Positions 13,150 through 26,778 of a DNA stretch of 64,000 nucleotides are shown one piece after another. Position 1 is the first letter of the stretch; each line of letters opens with the position of its first letter. The notes beneath the pieces were generated by a model. That model did not search any database. It saw only the letters and a list, made by a program, of their open reading frames with translations, and had not been told where the DNA came from. The DNA comes from Trichoplusia ni (Eukaryota; Arthropoda; Insecta; Lepidoptera; Noctuidae). The stretch spans positions 7,107,328 to 7,171,327 of the forward strand of contig NC_039480.1 of the NCBI RefSeq assembly GCF_003590095.1, given 5' to 3'. A program made the translations under genes and the position numbers.

Positions 13150-13301
13150 CGTAGTGGTGGTTGTGGTGTGTCGGTCAGGTGTCGGGGGCGCAGCGCGGGC
13201 GCGAGCGGCATGCGGCCCCGACGGCAGACGCCCATGGAGGTCGGCTAGCGGCGCGCGCGCAGCCCCCGCGCCCGCTCCCCCAGCCCCGCCCCGCCGAAGC
13301 C
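13150..13301 (+). promoter_or_regulatory. GC-rich 5' untranslated/promoter segment of the RGS gene
   Basis: The bases directly upstream of the RGS start at 13302 are strongly GC- and CpG-rich and match the exon in composition. A possible acceptor cggtcag/gtgtcg at 13179/13180 would make this the second exon of a longer 5' UTR; otherwise transcription may start here. The start codon context is gaagccATGG. Confidence 0.45.
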
Positions 13302-16300
13302 ATGGAACTCGCTGACGTGCCTCGACACCGACCCCTCGCCTTCGATAAGGTCAGTGCACCATTCAACTTTTAACCTTTACACCACCGACGTTACTAACGT
13401 TACGAAAATTGATTGTTGCTCTTTTAAAAACAAAAACACATTTTTATTAAAGACCAAAATGTGCCTTTCGCCGGAGCTCTACCGATATAACGGTAGTTAC
13501 GTTTATGTACGGACCGAGCTACAAAACTTCTTAAATTATGCAGTAGAGATGGAAAGGCAGTGCTTTACCCGTTACCCTGTTTTATTTTTAACACAATCGT
13601 CGGCGCCGGGCCTACTGGCCGTGTCTGAAAATCAATAGGGCTTGCCTCTGACGACGTCGTGAGCGCTGCGGAGTTCGGGACTAAAATAAGTGCGGCTATA
13701 ATATATATGTGGCCCTTACTATAGAGTTTATAGTCTTGGTATAGACTACTTTCTTGTATCATTTTAACATAGTTTGTAGGGTTATTAATTGTGATCTAAA
13801 AACATGTATACTTTACATTCATATTACCATAAATTAGTGACGTATTTAAATGTATTTTTATGTAACTCTTTTTTCGTATGTTTGAACTACAAACTGGTGA
13901 CCAAGTCTCTCGCATTATAATAAATAAATCCGTTGCTAGTAAAGTGTAAGGCTAAACAAATAACAATAAAAACAAATGAGAGCTGTTTAGACGAAAGCAA
14001 AATCCTTTCTCATGGATTCAATCAACAGTAGCATCAAAGTTTGTGGATACCTGTAATATTTACTAACAACGATACGTTTTAAGTACTTTCGGCAATATAC
14101 AGACGTCTGTCGATAGGTTTATATCCTCGCATATAACATACATATACGTATATATAATACTAGATGTTGTGAGCAAGAGTTGTGTGTAAGAAGATGTGGG
14201 GAAGGAATTTTTGAAATCGGATTAATAGTTTTAGACTGCACGCATCTTCCGCTACTGTCATATATTTCATGACTTTACTGCTCTTATTAAATAAAACGTG
14301 ATAATATCCATCATATCGCATTACTCAATAAATTAAATATCTATCACTCAGAATGTTTCGAATCGGACCAGTTCCCGAATTTCAAACAAACTCCTCAGCT
14401 TTATAATATAAAATAAGTATAGATATCCTAATTTTAAAACCTTTTTCGTTTCAAAAGTTAAGACGCAATGAAGAGTCGTAAGAGCTAATTATCGATTGCT
14501 AGTTTAGTGCCTGCAAGAATAATGAGCCCGAAAATAAACATGTTTAACTTGTCAAGTTATGAGTCATAAAGAAGACTTTGTAATAACTACTGACTTATAC
14601 TGAAATATCTGTCATTGCATGCCTATTAATTACAGTTTCCCATTAGTTTAAATTATGACGTCTATTTCCAATACCGTCTAGCCCATCCTTTATTAAAAAA
14701 AGGAAGTATTCTCAACCTTCAGGTACGTCGTTTCTCGGACCTACCTCTATTCTAATACACCATGGAGCTTGTGAATAGTATACATAAGAAATAGCAACAC
14801 AACTTGATGGACAAATGTGACTGGAAATTCCCTGGGGTATCCCCGGGCACAAAGGCTTTTCACACGGGACGCCAAAGGTATTTAAGTGATACCTGTGTAA
14901 TTACTTTGATTTACAAGTTGGGTGATTTCAATAGAACCCCGCACGCCATTAGTCATTGTAGTCGCCGTATACGACGCCCCCAACAATAGGGGGTTGAATA
15001 ATAAACAACACATTCTGTTCCAAGAATCATATTATTCGTCGCTTGTACGGTTTAGCCTGAAGTCGTGTTAATGTGGTTTTAGTCATTATTGTGGTAGAGC
15101 GGCAAATCGATAAAGTAAACGAAGATTAATGAACATAAATATGTTGTCCTTTGTTAGTTGTGTTTATTGCGTGGTCAGCTGAACGTCCTAGTTGCTTTGC
15201 CCAGTCTGATCGATATCTCATTTCTACGCCACCGTATTTCTGATATCCCTGAAGCATCTTTTACTTTTTTTAACAATCTTCCTTATTCGCAAGTTGATAC
15301 TTAATGATAAAAATAAAATCTTCGACGGAGAAAAATCTTGATTTCATTTCATAGGCAATGGATATCCATGAATTGAAATCAGTTTCGATGAATCTTATCT
15401 AATCTATTTCTATTTTAATACAAATATTCTATTTGTTAGTACACAAAAGTACTGGACCATACTGTTCTATATTTTCTTATTTTATTGATGTATCTGTTAT
15501 TCTCTCGAGCATAAAGAAATACAGTAGACAGCGCAGTGGTAGCAATGTTGGAATAGAGAGCACCTGTATGTGAAGGCCTTAGGGTATAGTTTCGCAATTC
15601 ATTTTTGTTTTTAATGTGGGGTAAACCGTACAAGTGTAACACACTGATGGATCAGTTATCATGTGTTTTTTGAACCATGTCGGCAAGAAGTAATACCGTT
15701 CTGGACTTTGAAACTTTGAGAACTATGGAGTATATATCTATTCGTCGAGTATACCTGGATTCTAAGACCCTTTTCCATGAAAATTGACTGGCTGAAATGT
15801 ACAAAAACATGACGATCTGAGCCTGTTTGTTGTATGGGATAAGTAGAAGAAATTAGTCAGAGAATCTGGTGCCAGTCGTGACAACATTGATGATTCAATT
15901 GTCTCCTTCTTAATAAGCTATTGAACCTTAGGTCAACTGTTTTAATGAGGCATTCGTGTATGCACTTGTCATTGTAAATTGAAATCTCCTTCGTTATTAT
16001 TTATATTCTTAGTAAGTTGTAGTATTGTCCTCTGTCCCGCAGATAGACACGGTACTTCTTTTTATTTATCTTTTGTCCCAGCAGATGTCCCATGAACGAT
16101 AGTTTAATTGAGAATTTTAGCTATGGTCTTTAGTTTTCTTAGCTACCGCTCCACCTCGTAACGTATAGGCTCTCGACATTTTTAATTATACATCATCCCT
16201 TCAACAAATAGTACTTACGTGGGTATAGGATGCTGAAAATTGTATAACCTCGCTTTTACATGCAGCCTTTCCAAATTTCATTAGCTATTTAGTTCTGAGG

Positions 16301-19300
16301 GATATAAAACCTTTCATAATTGAACAAGACTCAGCGAAAATGCAAAAAGGGCTCGCGCTACCCTCGCTCACGCCCACACGCCTTGAGCCCTACCGCCCTA
16401 CGCCTAACCCTAATGCATTAGCGTAAAATTTGCCCTCTATTACGTCACACCGAACAACTGTGTAGTTGTATCAACGGGCGATGTTCTTTGTGATGACAAT
16501 ATCTGATTTTTATTGGAGTTTATGGAAAATCTGATACTTTGACTTTATTATAAATGGCGGTCAGGAGTCTCTAATGTAAGAGCTTATTCATTGACTCATT
16601 CAATTCTTTTCGGGGATTCGTGATACACTTTCAATCTTGATTTGAAGACAATAGTAAGTTTTTTTTATTGAAAAATTATTACATAAAGTGATTGCCTACC
16701 TGTCTGCCATTACTATTCTAATATTTATCATAGGATCTCTAGCCTTAAACCTGGTTTTCAGGTGTCTATATATTTCAACAAACCCACGCAGTAAATACAC
16801 CAGATAGTTTACGTTCTAAAATAGTGCAAATGTATGTAAAAACAACAGTCTTAAATAATTGGATGCCGTGAATGCGTATAAGCAATTAGCTCAGTAATCG
16901 TTATTTATGTATTTTATGCGCGTGCATACCTAGTGTCTTCGGAATGTTGTAGCTAGACTGGTAGTAAATAGCACTTATGACTTGCATAATAATTGTTGTA
17001 CATTATTTTTATACAAACTAAGTCTGTTTACGTACAGTCTGCGACTTAGCTAGGATTATTCTACTATACGCACTTACCAATCTGTATGTGTAATGAAGTG
17101 TATGTTAAATCGTGGCGAAGAAAGCCGAGGTGGTCCCGAAGACGTTCGGGTCCGCGAGATGTGATCACCCCCCCCCCTCTCGGGCCGCCGAGCACCGCCG
17201 CGGCGCCGGGGAATCGATCGCACCCGTGACGTCATCACGTCACCCTCTCAACCTTCCGTTCCCATCTTCGAGGACGAACGAATCAACGTCCACCCCTCGA
17301 CATATAGGTTCTACAGACCATAACAAATATTTTACCTACTGATTGCCATTGTTTAATGAAATCCCTATCAAATGTGGCGACCAGGCTTTAATGAGGTTAA
17401 AGAAATTAGTTTAGGTTTAGTTTCGCCATTACGTAACGTGCCGAGCTAGGTCAGAATATATGATTAGTGTCTTAAGTATGATGTATCTCATGTTTGTAAC
17501 ATTAAAGCGAACAAAACAAATTACCTTACATTACTAGCTTCTATGTACAGACTGAAATAATTGTGTCACATGCATCTATACGAAGATCATAGATGCAAAA
17601 GAAATATGTTTCAACAATGTTTCTGATATTCTGAAATTCAATTTTCTGTAATTTACACCTGATCTTTTGTTCATATCGATCGTTTGTGTGTCAATATTTA
17701 CAATTAGGTCTATTGTCAGTGTTTGGAATTCGTGAATTGACAATCTCAAGAATTATCACAACGAAGAATTTATTGGTAAGACATGATCTGTACGAAAGCG
17801 AGTCCTTTGAAAGCCATTTTCGCGGAAGTACACAAAAGAATAAATCCACATTGTTCTCAGTTTCCTATATCTTGCATCGGAAAATTATAGGGTATAAAAT
17901 CAATCTTGGCAGGCCATGAGCGCTCTCGATCGTGTTAAATTGAGTTAAGCGAGGTTGCATCGACTTTGTCCCCGATGGAGGCGGCCCCTTGATATTCTCG
18001 AGAGCCCTCGGCTGCTCTCGGCTCCCCTCGGCAATCTCCGCAGGGTCAGCCACTCGGCGTCGTGGACAGCCCTCGACACCTCTCCAGACCAGCTCAAGTG
18101 CACGTTGACCTAAAAGGACGCGAATGACGTCATGAACGAGAGATGCTTCAAATCTTGATACAGATTTAGCTTTCGTTGCATAATCTGTTATATAAGATGT
18201 GAAGTGTTCTGAAGATGTTTTTCTAAGATTCTTGACATTTAAAAACAAAAAATCAGTGATTTTAAAACTTGTAGCTTTGGTTACCTAAATACGACTATTT
18301 AATTACCAACATTATTTTTTGCCTTACACACATCAGACACGCGGTGTCTTTTTCATTTGACCATTTTTATATTTATAGCTCATCTGCTAAAGTATTTTAA
18401 ACAATTATTTCCGGATAACACTTGGAAGAAAAGCAATCAATTTTCATGTACCGTTGGTTAGTCGGCAATTGCTTTTGTATCTCTAGCTATTACCTACTTT
18501 TGAGATTAATTGATTACTATTAATTACAGATGGAAAGTTTGATTAAAGAAATGCAAGATTCAGAAACGGGTGTACCAGTTAGAAGTCAAAAACTTTTTCT
18601 CAGCGTTATTCCTTCTGCTTTTATGGGTAAGACACTTGAGAGTTAAAACAACACAGGCATTCATCGGTCACTATACCAAAGCCTCTGTGCACGATGTGTC
18701 GCGAGTCCGAACCTCGCGAAGGACATACATTTGTATGATCCACGACTCCTTGTTCTGAATCTAACTGCCTTTTTGTGCAAGAGGCTTGAATGTTTGGAAA
18801 ATCATACATAGCCACACAACGATACTTAGTTCAAGAGTTTTATTTTTCAATTTAACTCATACTTAAATTAAGCTGCATACTTACTATGAGCTTTTTTAAC
18901 GAGAACTAAGTTCTGCCATTTTGGAAACGAGATACCGATGTCTGCTGCATGCGTAATAAAGACTCCTTTTCGTTTCCACATTGGAAACAATAACTCTTTA
19001 GTGCTCATTCTAGTAACATTATCTGAATAATTGCGTGTCCTTCAAAAATTTTACCCGTACTATAAAATTCTAATGACAACTTATTAAACTGTACAATTGA
19101 TTGCAGGTTATGATCTTGTTGAATGGCTAATGGAACGATTTAATCTTGATGAAACTAGTAATGGTGAGTGTAACGTAAACGGCTCCGGGCCGTGGGGACT
19201 CACGCGTCGCCGAAACCCAGTAGAACTTAGCTATAGCGAGAAGTACAAGTTGTATCCTCAGGTGTTGATATGTAGGTAGAGAAATCTAACTCGTGCGCAT

Positions 19301-22300
19301 GTATGTGTTACCTGCTGCCGATGTTACCTACCCACATCTATATATATATATATATACACATTTTGCTTTCAATGTTTAGTACAAGTTTAAATTACAAACA
19401 AAGTAAATATATGTGTTATTAACTTCAGTAACTGTTGATAGAATCTTGTGAAATAATTGAATATTTGTATAACAGATAAATGTTAGACATTGCTTATGAC
19501 GTCATCATCAAACTTATTTATTTTACACAGCTTTTATTATTTTTTAATAATAGCAAGATATCGCATATTCTTTTTATTTTACACGTGCTGTTTAACCCCG
19601 AGCCTTGGATGTTCGTTGAAATGTTGTTATATTCACATTTGGTCATAATACTAATGGCAAATTTCTCAATTTCTCTTTCAGTTGAAGCAATAAATTTAGC
19701 AAATCAGCTCTGCCAATATGGTTACTTCTTTCCTGTCAACGATTTAAAAAACCTTGTGTTAAAGGATGATTCTTCTCTTTATAGATTTCAAGTAAGTGGA
19801 AATACTTAATTATTTATTAATTTAAGAAAATATCAAAAGGCCTACACGCCGCATTTACTTTGCCAAATTTTTTGAGGGCCGAATAATCATCAAGCTTTGT
19901 CTTGTAGAGTCCGTACTACTGGCCATGGCAGGCGCCGCGCGTGGCCGGCGGCTCGAGCGCGCCGACGCTGGGGCCGGACAATGTGGAGTACGCCATCTAC
20001 CTGGTGAAGCGGACGTTACGGAACAAACAACGTCATGGCCTTGAAGAGTACGAGCAGGAGGCTCTCGCTAACCTCAAGAAGAACCTCGCCGCGAAATGGG
20101 ACTTCATCAATATGCAGGCGGAGGAACAGGTATAACAACTGATAACTGAACGCCTATTGTGGAAAATTGTGACTATTTTTTTGTCTAATTCTGTTACTAT
20201 GTAGTTAGTGTTTAGCAATAAAAAAAAAATCTATTTATTCCACACTTTGACCCTAAATCTGTCAAATTTTATCCCTGTTTTTAAGACTTTAGAAATAAGA
20301 ATGTTAATGATTTACGAGATACCAATATATACAATAGAAAAAAGTAAATGAGAGAATTTCCAAATCAGGTACCTGATGTATTATGATGGTATATAATAAT
20401 ATCATACATTCATACATACATGTCACTTACACACAGTCTGTACTTTGGACTATGAAGTGAAAGGAAAATTTGTAATAGCATACAAACACGGTAATTCAAT
20501 TGTAGTGGTTACTACAGTAAAGTACAGTATATCATAATCTTCAGATATGATGACCATGACTTCAACGCGCTATTTTGAAGTAAGAAAAGGATCTCCTAAC
20601 TACTAAAAAACACAGACATAACTCCAAGAACTTTCCTCCAGGTTCGCCTAGCAAAGGAAAGAAAGAAAGGCGATAAGATAGTGAGCGACAGCCAGGAGCG
20701 TGCGTACTGGCGTGTGGCGCGGCCCCCGCCCGGCGTGGCCAGCGCGCTGGAGCCCTGCCCCGTGCCCGTCAGGGCCCGCCATCACCGCGCCAAGAAACGG
20801 ACCATACACCAGCTTACACGAGAGGTACCTACCTACCAATCTAACTTTCTCTCTCTCACTCTCTCACCCATATGGACGGCAATGGACGTCAGCTAACACA
20901 GTCAGATTTTCGAAACTGTAGCTTGTAAAACCTATTACGGTATTGATTACTTGATACCCTGTACAAAGCGCTTAATCCTTAGCCAGGCCAATACGTACGG
21001 ATCTTAGATATTTTTGTTTATCACTGGTAGGTACAGAACGTACGACCAGTTTCAGAATGTAACTAATTAACTGGCACTGATACTTTGTAAATCTGATCGT
21101 GTTAGTCGATTTCTATTGCTGGCTGTAAATGGCTGTTCCTAAGATCTGAGATACAATACGATTACGCAACAGTACTGCATCTTTACAATTATCCAATCTC
21201 GATGGATGTTATCGGACCTCGATAGACAAGTGTATGCTACCGACAGTACTACTTCAGTGCTGGTTGGGCATCCTTGATATCTCGGATTGACGGAGCAAGG
21301 CCATACCACCTCTCTTTACATCTAACGAAGACTTTATTCGATTTACTTACTTTCGTAGGTAGAAATTTTTGGGTATCTCGTACCTAACTTATTGGTTGTT
21401 TTATGTAGTTTAGAATTCAATATCGCTAGTAGTATCCACACTTTCCAAATAATAGATTTAACTAAAATCTTCTGTGTAACTTTTTCTACTTCTAATTCTT
21501 CTAGATTGAACATCTAAAAGCGAGCCTGGACCGTACGAGAGTGAAGACTTCTATTGCCCTAGAGGCCCTCGTGGCCTATTCGGAGACCTTCGCTCCCTAC
21601 GATCCCTGGCTTACCCCGCCGCAGCCCTCCAACCCTTGGGTCAGCGACGACACCCTATTTTGGCAAATTAACAGCCCTCTGTGAGTTTTATAACTACTCC
21701 TGTACAATGTAGATAACTAGACACCTTGCGTACCTATGCTTAACTTTTCAATATCTCAATGCAATGACTTTTCAGACTTTGGTCATCTTGAATTATGCTA
21801 CAGTATAGTAGATTATTTAGTAGCACTAACAACTAAAGTAACTAATTTCAATATCTATGAAGCAAAAATCCTCTGTTACCTTCCTTATGCAGTTTAATCT
21901 TATGTTTACCGTCCAGTGTGGAGGTGCCGAGTGAGAAGCGTGTCCAGCGGTGGGCATTGTCCATCGACGAGTTGGTGTCGGACCCCACGGGGCTGCAGGA
22001 GTTCACCAGCTTCCTCCGCAAGGAGTACTCGCACGAGAACATCCGCTTCTGGCTCGCCGTCATGGACCTGCGCCGGAGCAGCACCAAGCAGATACCCAAG
22101 AAACTTGATGATATCTTTGAGTAAGTCGCATTTACAGTCCAGATAGAGCACTTATTTAGTAAAAATAACTCTAGACTGAGTAGACTTATCTGACTACGCC
22201 GATAGGCGAGTGGTTGAGGTCACCACGCCAAAATCACATAGCGCTTCGCACCGCCGGTTAGATCAGCAAAACATTTGTGTCTGGGTGTTTTTGTGTACGT

Positions 22301-24580
22301 GTTTGTATGTGAAAACCCTCGAATTACAAGGTCTAAATTCCTTACCGCGAAAGTCGAAAAAAAAACAAATTGACTGCTGCCACATAGTTGCAACATAATC
22401 GTAATCATTTGGTTAGTGTGGCATTTTTAACTTGTCATATGCTGTTCCGTATTGAAATCCTAAATCCAAATTGATTAACCTGTATATTGATTTGACTTCC
22501 ATTTTGATATTCACCAGGGAGTTTCTGAAGCCGGGCGCCCCGTGTGAGATCAACATCGACGGCGCCACAGCGGAGCGCGTGTCGGAGGGCATCCGCAGCG
22601 GCTCCCGCTACGCGCTGGACCACGCCGCTGACCACGTGTACGGTCTGCTGCTCAAGAAGGACTGCTACCCAAGATTCGTACGCTCTGACCACTTTCAGAG
22701 ATTGCTCACTGAAGGCAGGAATGTGCATCAGAAGAAAGCGAAGTAAGTAACTTAACTTTTGGTATTTGTTTAAAACTTATACCATATAGAAATAAAGAGA
22801 AAAGGGTAAGCATCGCTTATCCTGTTCCAAGGATGGATTGGATGATTCCAGACCCTTGTGCATTGGTATTTTTCATCGGTTTCTTATGGTGATGATTGAC
22901 TACCAATGTTGTTGTGAAGAAGTTTTATATGTTGATACTGTTTGCACCTGTGTATCTTGCTATATTTTTATACATCAATGGTACACGTCACTTGTTTCCA
23001 GGTTTTTCAACTTCGGAGGTCAAGTGAAGAAGAAGCCGGGCTCGACGAGCGGCGGCGGCGTGGCGCTGTCCCGGCGGCGCGGCTCCGACCGCTCGCTGTC
23101 CGGCTCCGCGCACGAGCTGGCCGTCTGCGCCGCGCAGCCGCCGCGCGGGCAGGACCAACCCTCGCACAGCCACTCGCAGTCCAACCTCGCCGATATACCG
23201 TTTAGGTTAACTCATTTTTAAACAATAGTTCTCTCTATTATTCTTCATCTAACCTCTAAGCAGAAAATGAATAACTTTCGAAATTTGTTATTCAGAGATC
23301 CTCTCGATGACGACACTGCCGACGTGTTACCGTGGGAATGTTCGTCACGCGAGGGCGCCTACGGCTCGTCGAGCAGGAGGCGGCAGGACTCGGCCGCGGA
23401 CTCAGGCAGCTCATCGTCGGACGTGAGCGCGGCCGTGTGCGCGGGCGAGCGCACGCGGCGCCTGCCGCAGCAGAGCACGCTGGACGGCGGGCTGCGGGGC
23501 GCGCCCCCGCCGCTGCGCCGCCTGTCCGCCGTGGAGCCGCGCCACCTGGCGCCGCTGGGCTCGCCGCCGCACTCGCCGCGCCCCCCGCGCGCCGCGCCCG
23601 CGCCCCCGCGCGCTCCCGCGCCCCCGCCGCACCCCACGCCCACCATCAGCGTTAGCTCCGCGCCCGACGACGAGTCTGCTGACTCGCCGCCTGGCACCGG
23701 CTCACCGGACGAGCCGCGCTCCATAGCGCACTCCGACGAACCATCATCGGTGTTCGCGTCCGCAGACGCTACGCCTACGGAGCCGATGCGGCCGGTATTT
23801 AAGATCGGGGAAGAGAAGCCCGCGTCAGTCAGCGAGGCGGCCGCGGCATCGCCCAGCCCGGGCGCAGACGGCTCGCGCGCAGACCCGCCGCTAGAGAGCA
23901 CCAGTGTCCGCTGTGTGCCGGAGTCAGTGGTGGCCATGCCGTCGTTCGAGTCGTACGACGACTCTTCCGTCTCAGGCGCCGTGTCCGACTCGAGAGATTC
24001 CGACCGGACAAAGTCGTCTGAAGATGATGTAGTTTCAGTAAAGGACGTGCAGTCTCGCAAATCGTCAACGATAAAAGAAAACAGTCCGGCCTCAAGTAAA
24101 GATGTGAGTAGCAAAGTCGAAGATCTTCCGGGCAACGCGTCAGAGAGTGACGATGCCGCTACCAGCTCCATCCACGTGGAGGACGTGTCGAGTGTGAAGG
24201 AAGTCGAGCTGAACGAGGCCCCCGCGAGTGCGCCGCGCGCGCTGGCCGCCTGCGCGGAGGCGAGCGGCCCGAGCGCGGGGGCGCCGGGCGGGGAGCCGGC
24301 CAGCGCGGCAGAGGGCGCCGCGCGCCCGCCGGTGGCGCCTCTGGCGGTGTGCGAGGACATCGGCGTCGACGACGACTCGGTAGACAAAGTGCCTTGCGCG
24401 ACACTACAGAGGCTCGCGGCGGACTGCAGGCCGGCGCCCGACACGGACGCCAACAAAAATATTGCTCATAAAGACGAACTGACGTCAGTCTCTGAGACTA
24501 ATATTGTTAAGCGTGATAATAAAAGCGGCATCGGTGATCGTAAGCAGCGGAACGACATATGTCCATGGGAGGACGAGTAA
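13302..24580 (+). CDS. R7-family regulator of G-protein signalling (RGS9/RGS11-like), 11 coding exons
   Basis: This is a GTPase-activating protein for Galpha subunits; R7 proteins act as obligate complexes with Gbeta5 at membranes, mainly in neurons. Exons, all with matching phases: 13302-13349, 18530-18626, 19107-19163, 19682-19791, 19908-20129, 20642-20824, 21505-21680, 21917-22120, 22518-22742, 23002-23205, 23296-24580 (2811 nt, 936 residues). DEP domain at about 33-105 (GYDLVEWLM, YGYFFPV, SLYRFQ), helical extension about 105-239 with SPYYWPW, GGL domain about 240-298 with the Gbeta-contact NPW, RGS domain about 303-425 with ENIRFWLAV. The last 500 residues are low-complexity Ser/Pro/Ala/Asp and look disordered. 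The tail contains LPWE (about 521-524) and ends ICPWEDE. The start is supported by the resemblance of HRPLAF before MESLIKEM to vertebrate RGS9 N-termini. A second in-frame ATG opens exon 2. Confidence 0.93.
17105..17300. promoter_or_regulatory. CpG-rich block with cAMP-response-element-like sites in RGS intron 1
   Basis: A GC-rich island inside the 5.2-kb first coding intron contains a perfect TGACGTCA at 17227-17234 immediately followed by a second half-site, tcacgtca. It could be an internal promoter for a shorter RGS form starting at the exon 2 ATG (18530), or an enhancer. The role is inferred. Confidence 0.3.
17930..18140. promoter_or_regulatory. Second GC-rich intronic block with TGACGTCA
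   Basis: A GC-richer stretch with repeated ccctcgg/ctctcgg words and a TGACGTCA at 18125-18132 lies about 400 bp upstream of RGS exon 2. A 127-residue frame on the minus strand (17865-18248) has no recognisable content and was not taken as a gene. It may be regulatory or an old repeat. Confidence 0.22.
18660..18810 (+). repeat. tRNA-like SINE, family 1, copy 2 (diverged)
   Basis: Blocks gatgtgtcgcgagtccgaac, catttgtatgatccacgac and gaggcttgaatgtttgg follow the family 1 order. It lies in an RGS intron. Confidence 0.5.
19338..19359. repeat. (TA)n microsatellite in an RGS intron
   Basis: A short run of alternating TA followed by CACA lies between RGS exons 3 and 4. Confidence 0.7.
22196..22360 (+). 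repeat. tRNA-like SINE, family 1, copy 3 (diverged)
   Basis: ccgataggcgagtggttgag is A-box-like, and gtctgggtgtttttgtgtac plus tctaaattccttaccgcga match the family 1 body. It lies in the intron between the two exons that encode the RGS domain. Confidence 0.5.
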
Positions 24581-25006
24581 GTACTCGTGAGTTTAGTTTG
24601 TGCATCGTTTATCGCCGCCGTATGTATATGGATGTTTTATTCAAGTTTTCTTGATATTTAAAGTACATAGACAATCCATCTATGTAAGGTGTACAACGGT
24701 AAATTATGATACGATTGGTGGACAATAGTTTACATGTTGTGTGTTGTACTTTCGTAAGATGTCTGTTGACTGTATCGGTCGTGTAGACGTGTCGTAGAGT
24801 TGGGCCGAACACGCATAGCATGCATGATGGTAGTCTGCATGAACATCGCATTATAAACTAGTTCATGTTGTGAAATACCAAAAACGCGCACATTTTAATA
24901 CAACTTTATGTTACTGTACCCAACTTTAATTTGATTCGATTATGTTTGTTATTTTTGTTTTATTTTAATATTTCTTTGTATATAGTGAGAAATATGTAGA
25001 TATCAA

Positions 25007-25012
25007 AATAAA
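25007..25012 (+). terminator. Poly(A) signal of the RGS gene
   Basis: AATAAA lies about 430 bp after the RGS stop at the end of an AT-rich 3' UTR, with a T-rich stretch downstream. Confidence 0.6.
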
Positions 25013-26770
25013 ATTAAATCATTTTTCAGTATCCATTATTATTATTTCGCTTGTATTTTTTTCTCATAGCACACAAGTACACACAGGCTTTGTTGTAGTT
25101 AGTAACAAGACCATCCATATTTTAAAGACACCAGTAGAAAACTTTACTTTTTAAAATAGCCGACTGCCAGAATTAGCCATCGGTCACAAAATCATCGGTT
25201 GCCAATAACTGTAGATAAAAATGATATAACAGGTAAACTGAAAATAGTGGGCTTCCCTTTGTGGAACAAAAAAAAAAGTGATGTACCTGCACAAGTATTT
25301 ATGTAAAGAGGACCATTAGCTATAATGAAAAGGTAATGACAGGTAATCCTATTTAAATTACTCCAATAACTAAGTCCTTTATAAATAGAGCAAGTGTTGC
25401 CACCCCATCAAACATGAAATATCGATGTCCGAATGAAATACTCCTTACTTATCAATACATTACCGAAGGCATAAAAACCTAATTACCCATATCAATTTGA
25501 ATATAACGCTAACTTCAGAATACCATAATCGTGTACAACGCAACTTCTGAATGTTGTCCTACCCACATACCTACTAACAAGTCTGTCTCTTCTTTTTCAG
25601 GAATTCCTGCGAAAGTGATGCTCCATTTGTTAAAACTTATGCAACGCTCGGTTATTTATAATTTTTGTAGGCGAATATCATCAATATTTTATGATGTCAG
25701 GGTTATAGATCGAATAATATTTAATTTTTTAACTTAGACCCTATGTTTTAATTATCACAGAGTTAGGCCATTATTATGTAATTATATGAATATTTTAAAG
25801 TAAATGATCGTTAATTATTAGTAATTTGTGAGTATTATTTGTACACATTGCTCCTCGCACTTAGATACCAAGAACTCTACTCGACTATTACTGTTGCAGC
25901 GTACAGCGCCATCTAGCGATCCGGAAACACAACAATTAATAGTTATCGGAATAAAGACTCTGCACACTAAAACTAACATTGCATTAAATCAACGATTTAA
26001 TATTTCTTTGTTCTAGAACTTAATCGCAGTCCCATTCAATGCTTCACTTAAGTCTAACTTTTTATTCTGGTTTTAATTTTTTCGAATATAATTGGCAAAC
26101 ATAAACTTCTGTTTAAATATATCGGATCTACAATACCTACTATCGTGTTATCTAACACTGGTCGGATCGCTTATCTACTTATATCTAAGTCCGTTTTAAC
26201 CAGAATTGAACTGTTTATCGTTGCAGTCATGTACTTATTGATGACAAAGCAAAATATTGTTTGCTGGTTGCTAAAAAGACTTATATGTATAAATTTTTAT
26301 CCAGGAAATAAGTATACAGTAGAAATAAAACAAGTAAATAGACGTAGACAAAAAAATACTTTATACGAAAAACAAAGGACAATACAAAATTAAAATTCAT
26401 TTCAGTTAAGTACATCATTATACAAAAATAATCACGTCAACAATATTATTCGAAATCCTCAATACTGTTAGATACAGTACAAATATTCCTAGCATTTGCC
26501 AAAAATTGTGATAACACTGCAATAATTAGCGAACTACAAATTAATTAATACTTTATTTTAACTTACACACTATATAGGTAAACACAAGTAACTGTTTAAG
26601 ATCTCATATTCTATCAATACCAGAATAACTAAACGTTTCTCGATGCAAGCTTAACATATCATTAGTCCCATCTCTATCTTACACATAGAATTTGACAGTT
26701 GTGCGACACTGACAGAAGCAATGAAACGTCAAAAATAGAACGTTACGTTTAGTTATTGCGGCTGAAAGCG
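25013..26770. other. Intergenic DNA between the RGS gene and the first small-peptide gene
   Basis: I see no gene. The RGS gene ends from the left and the 26.8-kb gene ends from the right, so this is a convergent 3'-3' gap. Frames such as 25531-25737 and 26145-26393 carry no recognised feature. Confidence 0.55.
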
Positions 26771-26778
26771 TTCAGAGT

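Noticed and set aside
16400..16420. cctaaccctaa, telomere-like
   Set aside because: Only about two units; insect telomere repeats (TTAGG) need a longer run.
17865..18248. 127-residue minus-strand frame in RGS intron 1
   Set aside because: No signal peptide, domain or splice support; it lies in a GC-rich block that may be regulatory.
23359..24456. Long open frame (365 residues) on the minus strand
   Set aside because: It is the mirror of the GC-rich, low-complexity last exon of the RGS gene; no domain, and the plus strand has matching splice phase and a conserved end.
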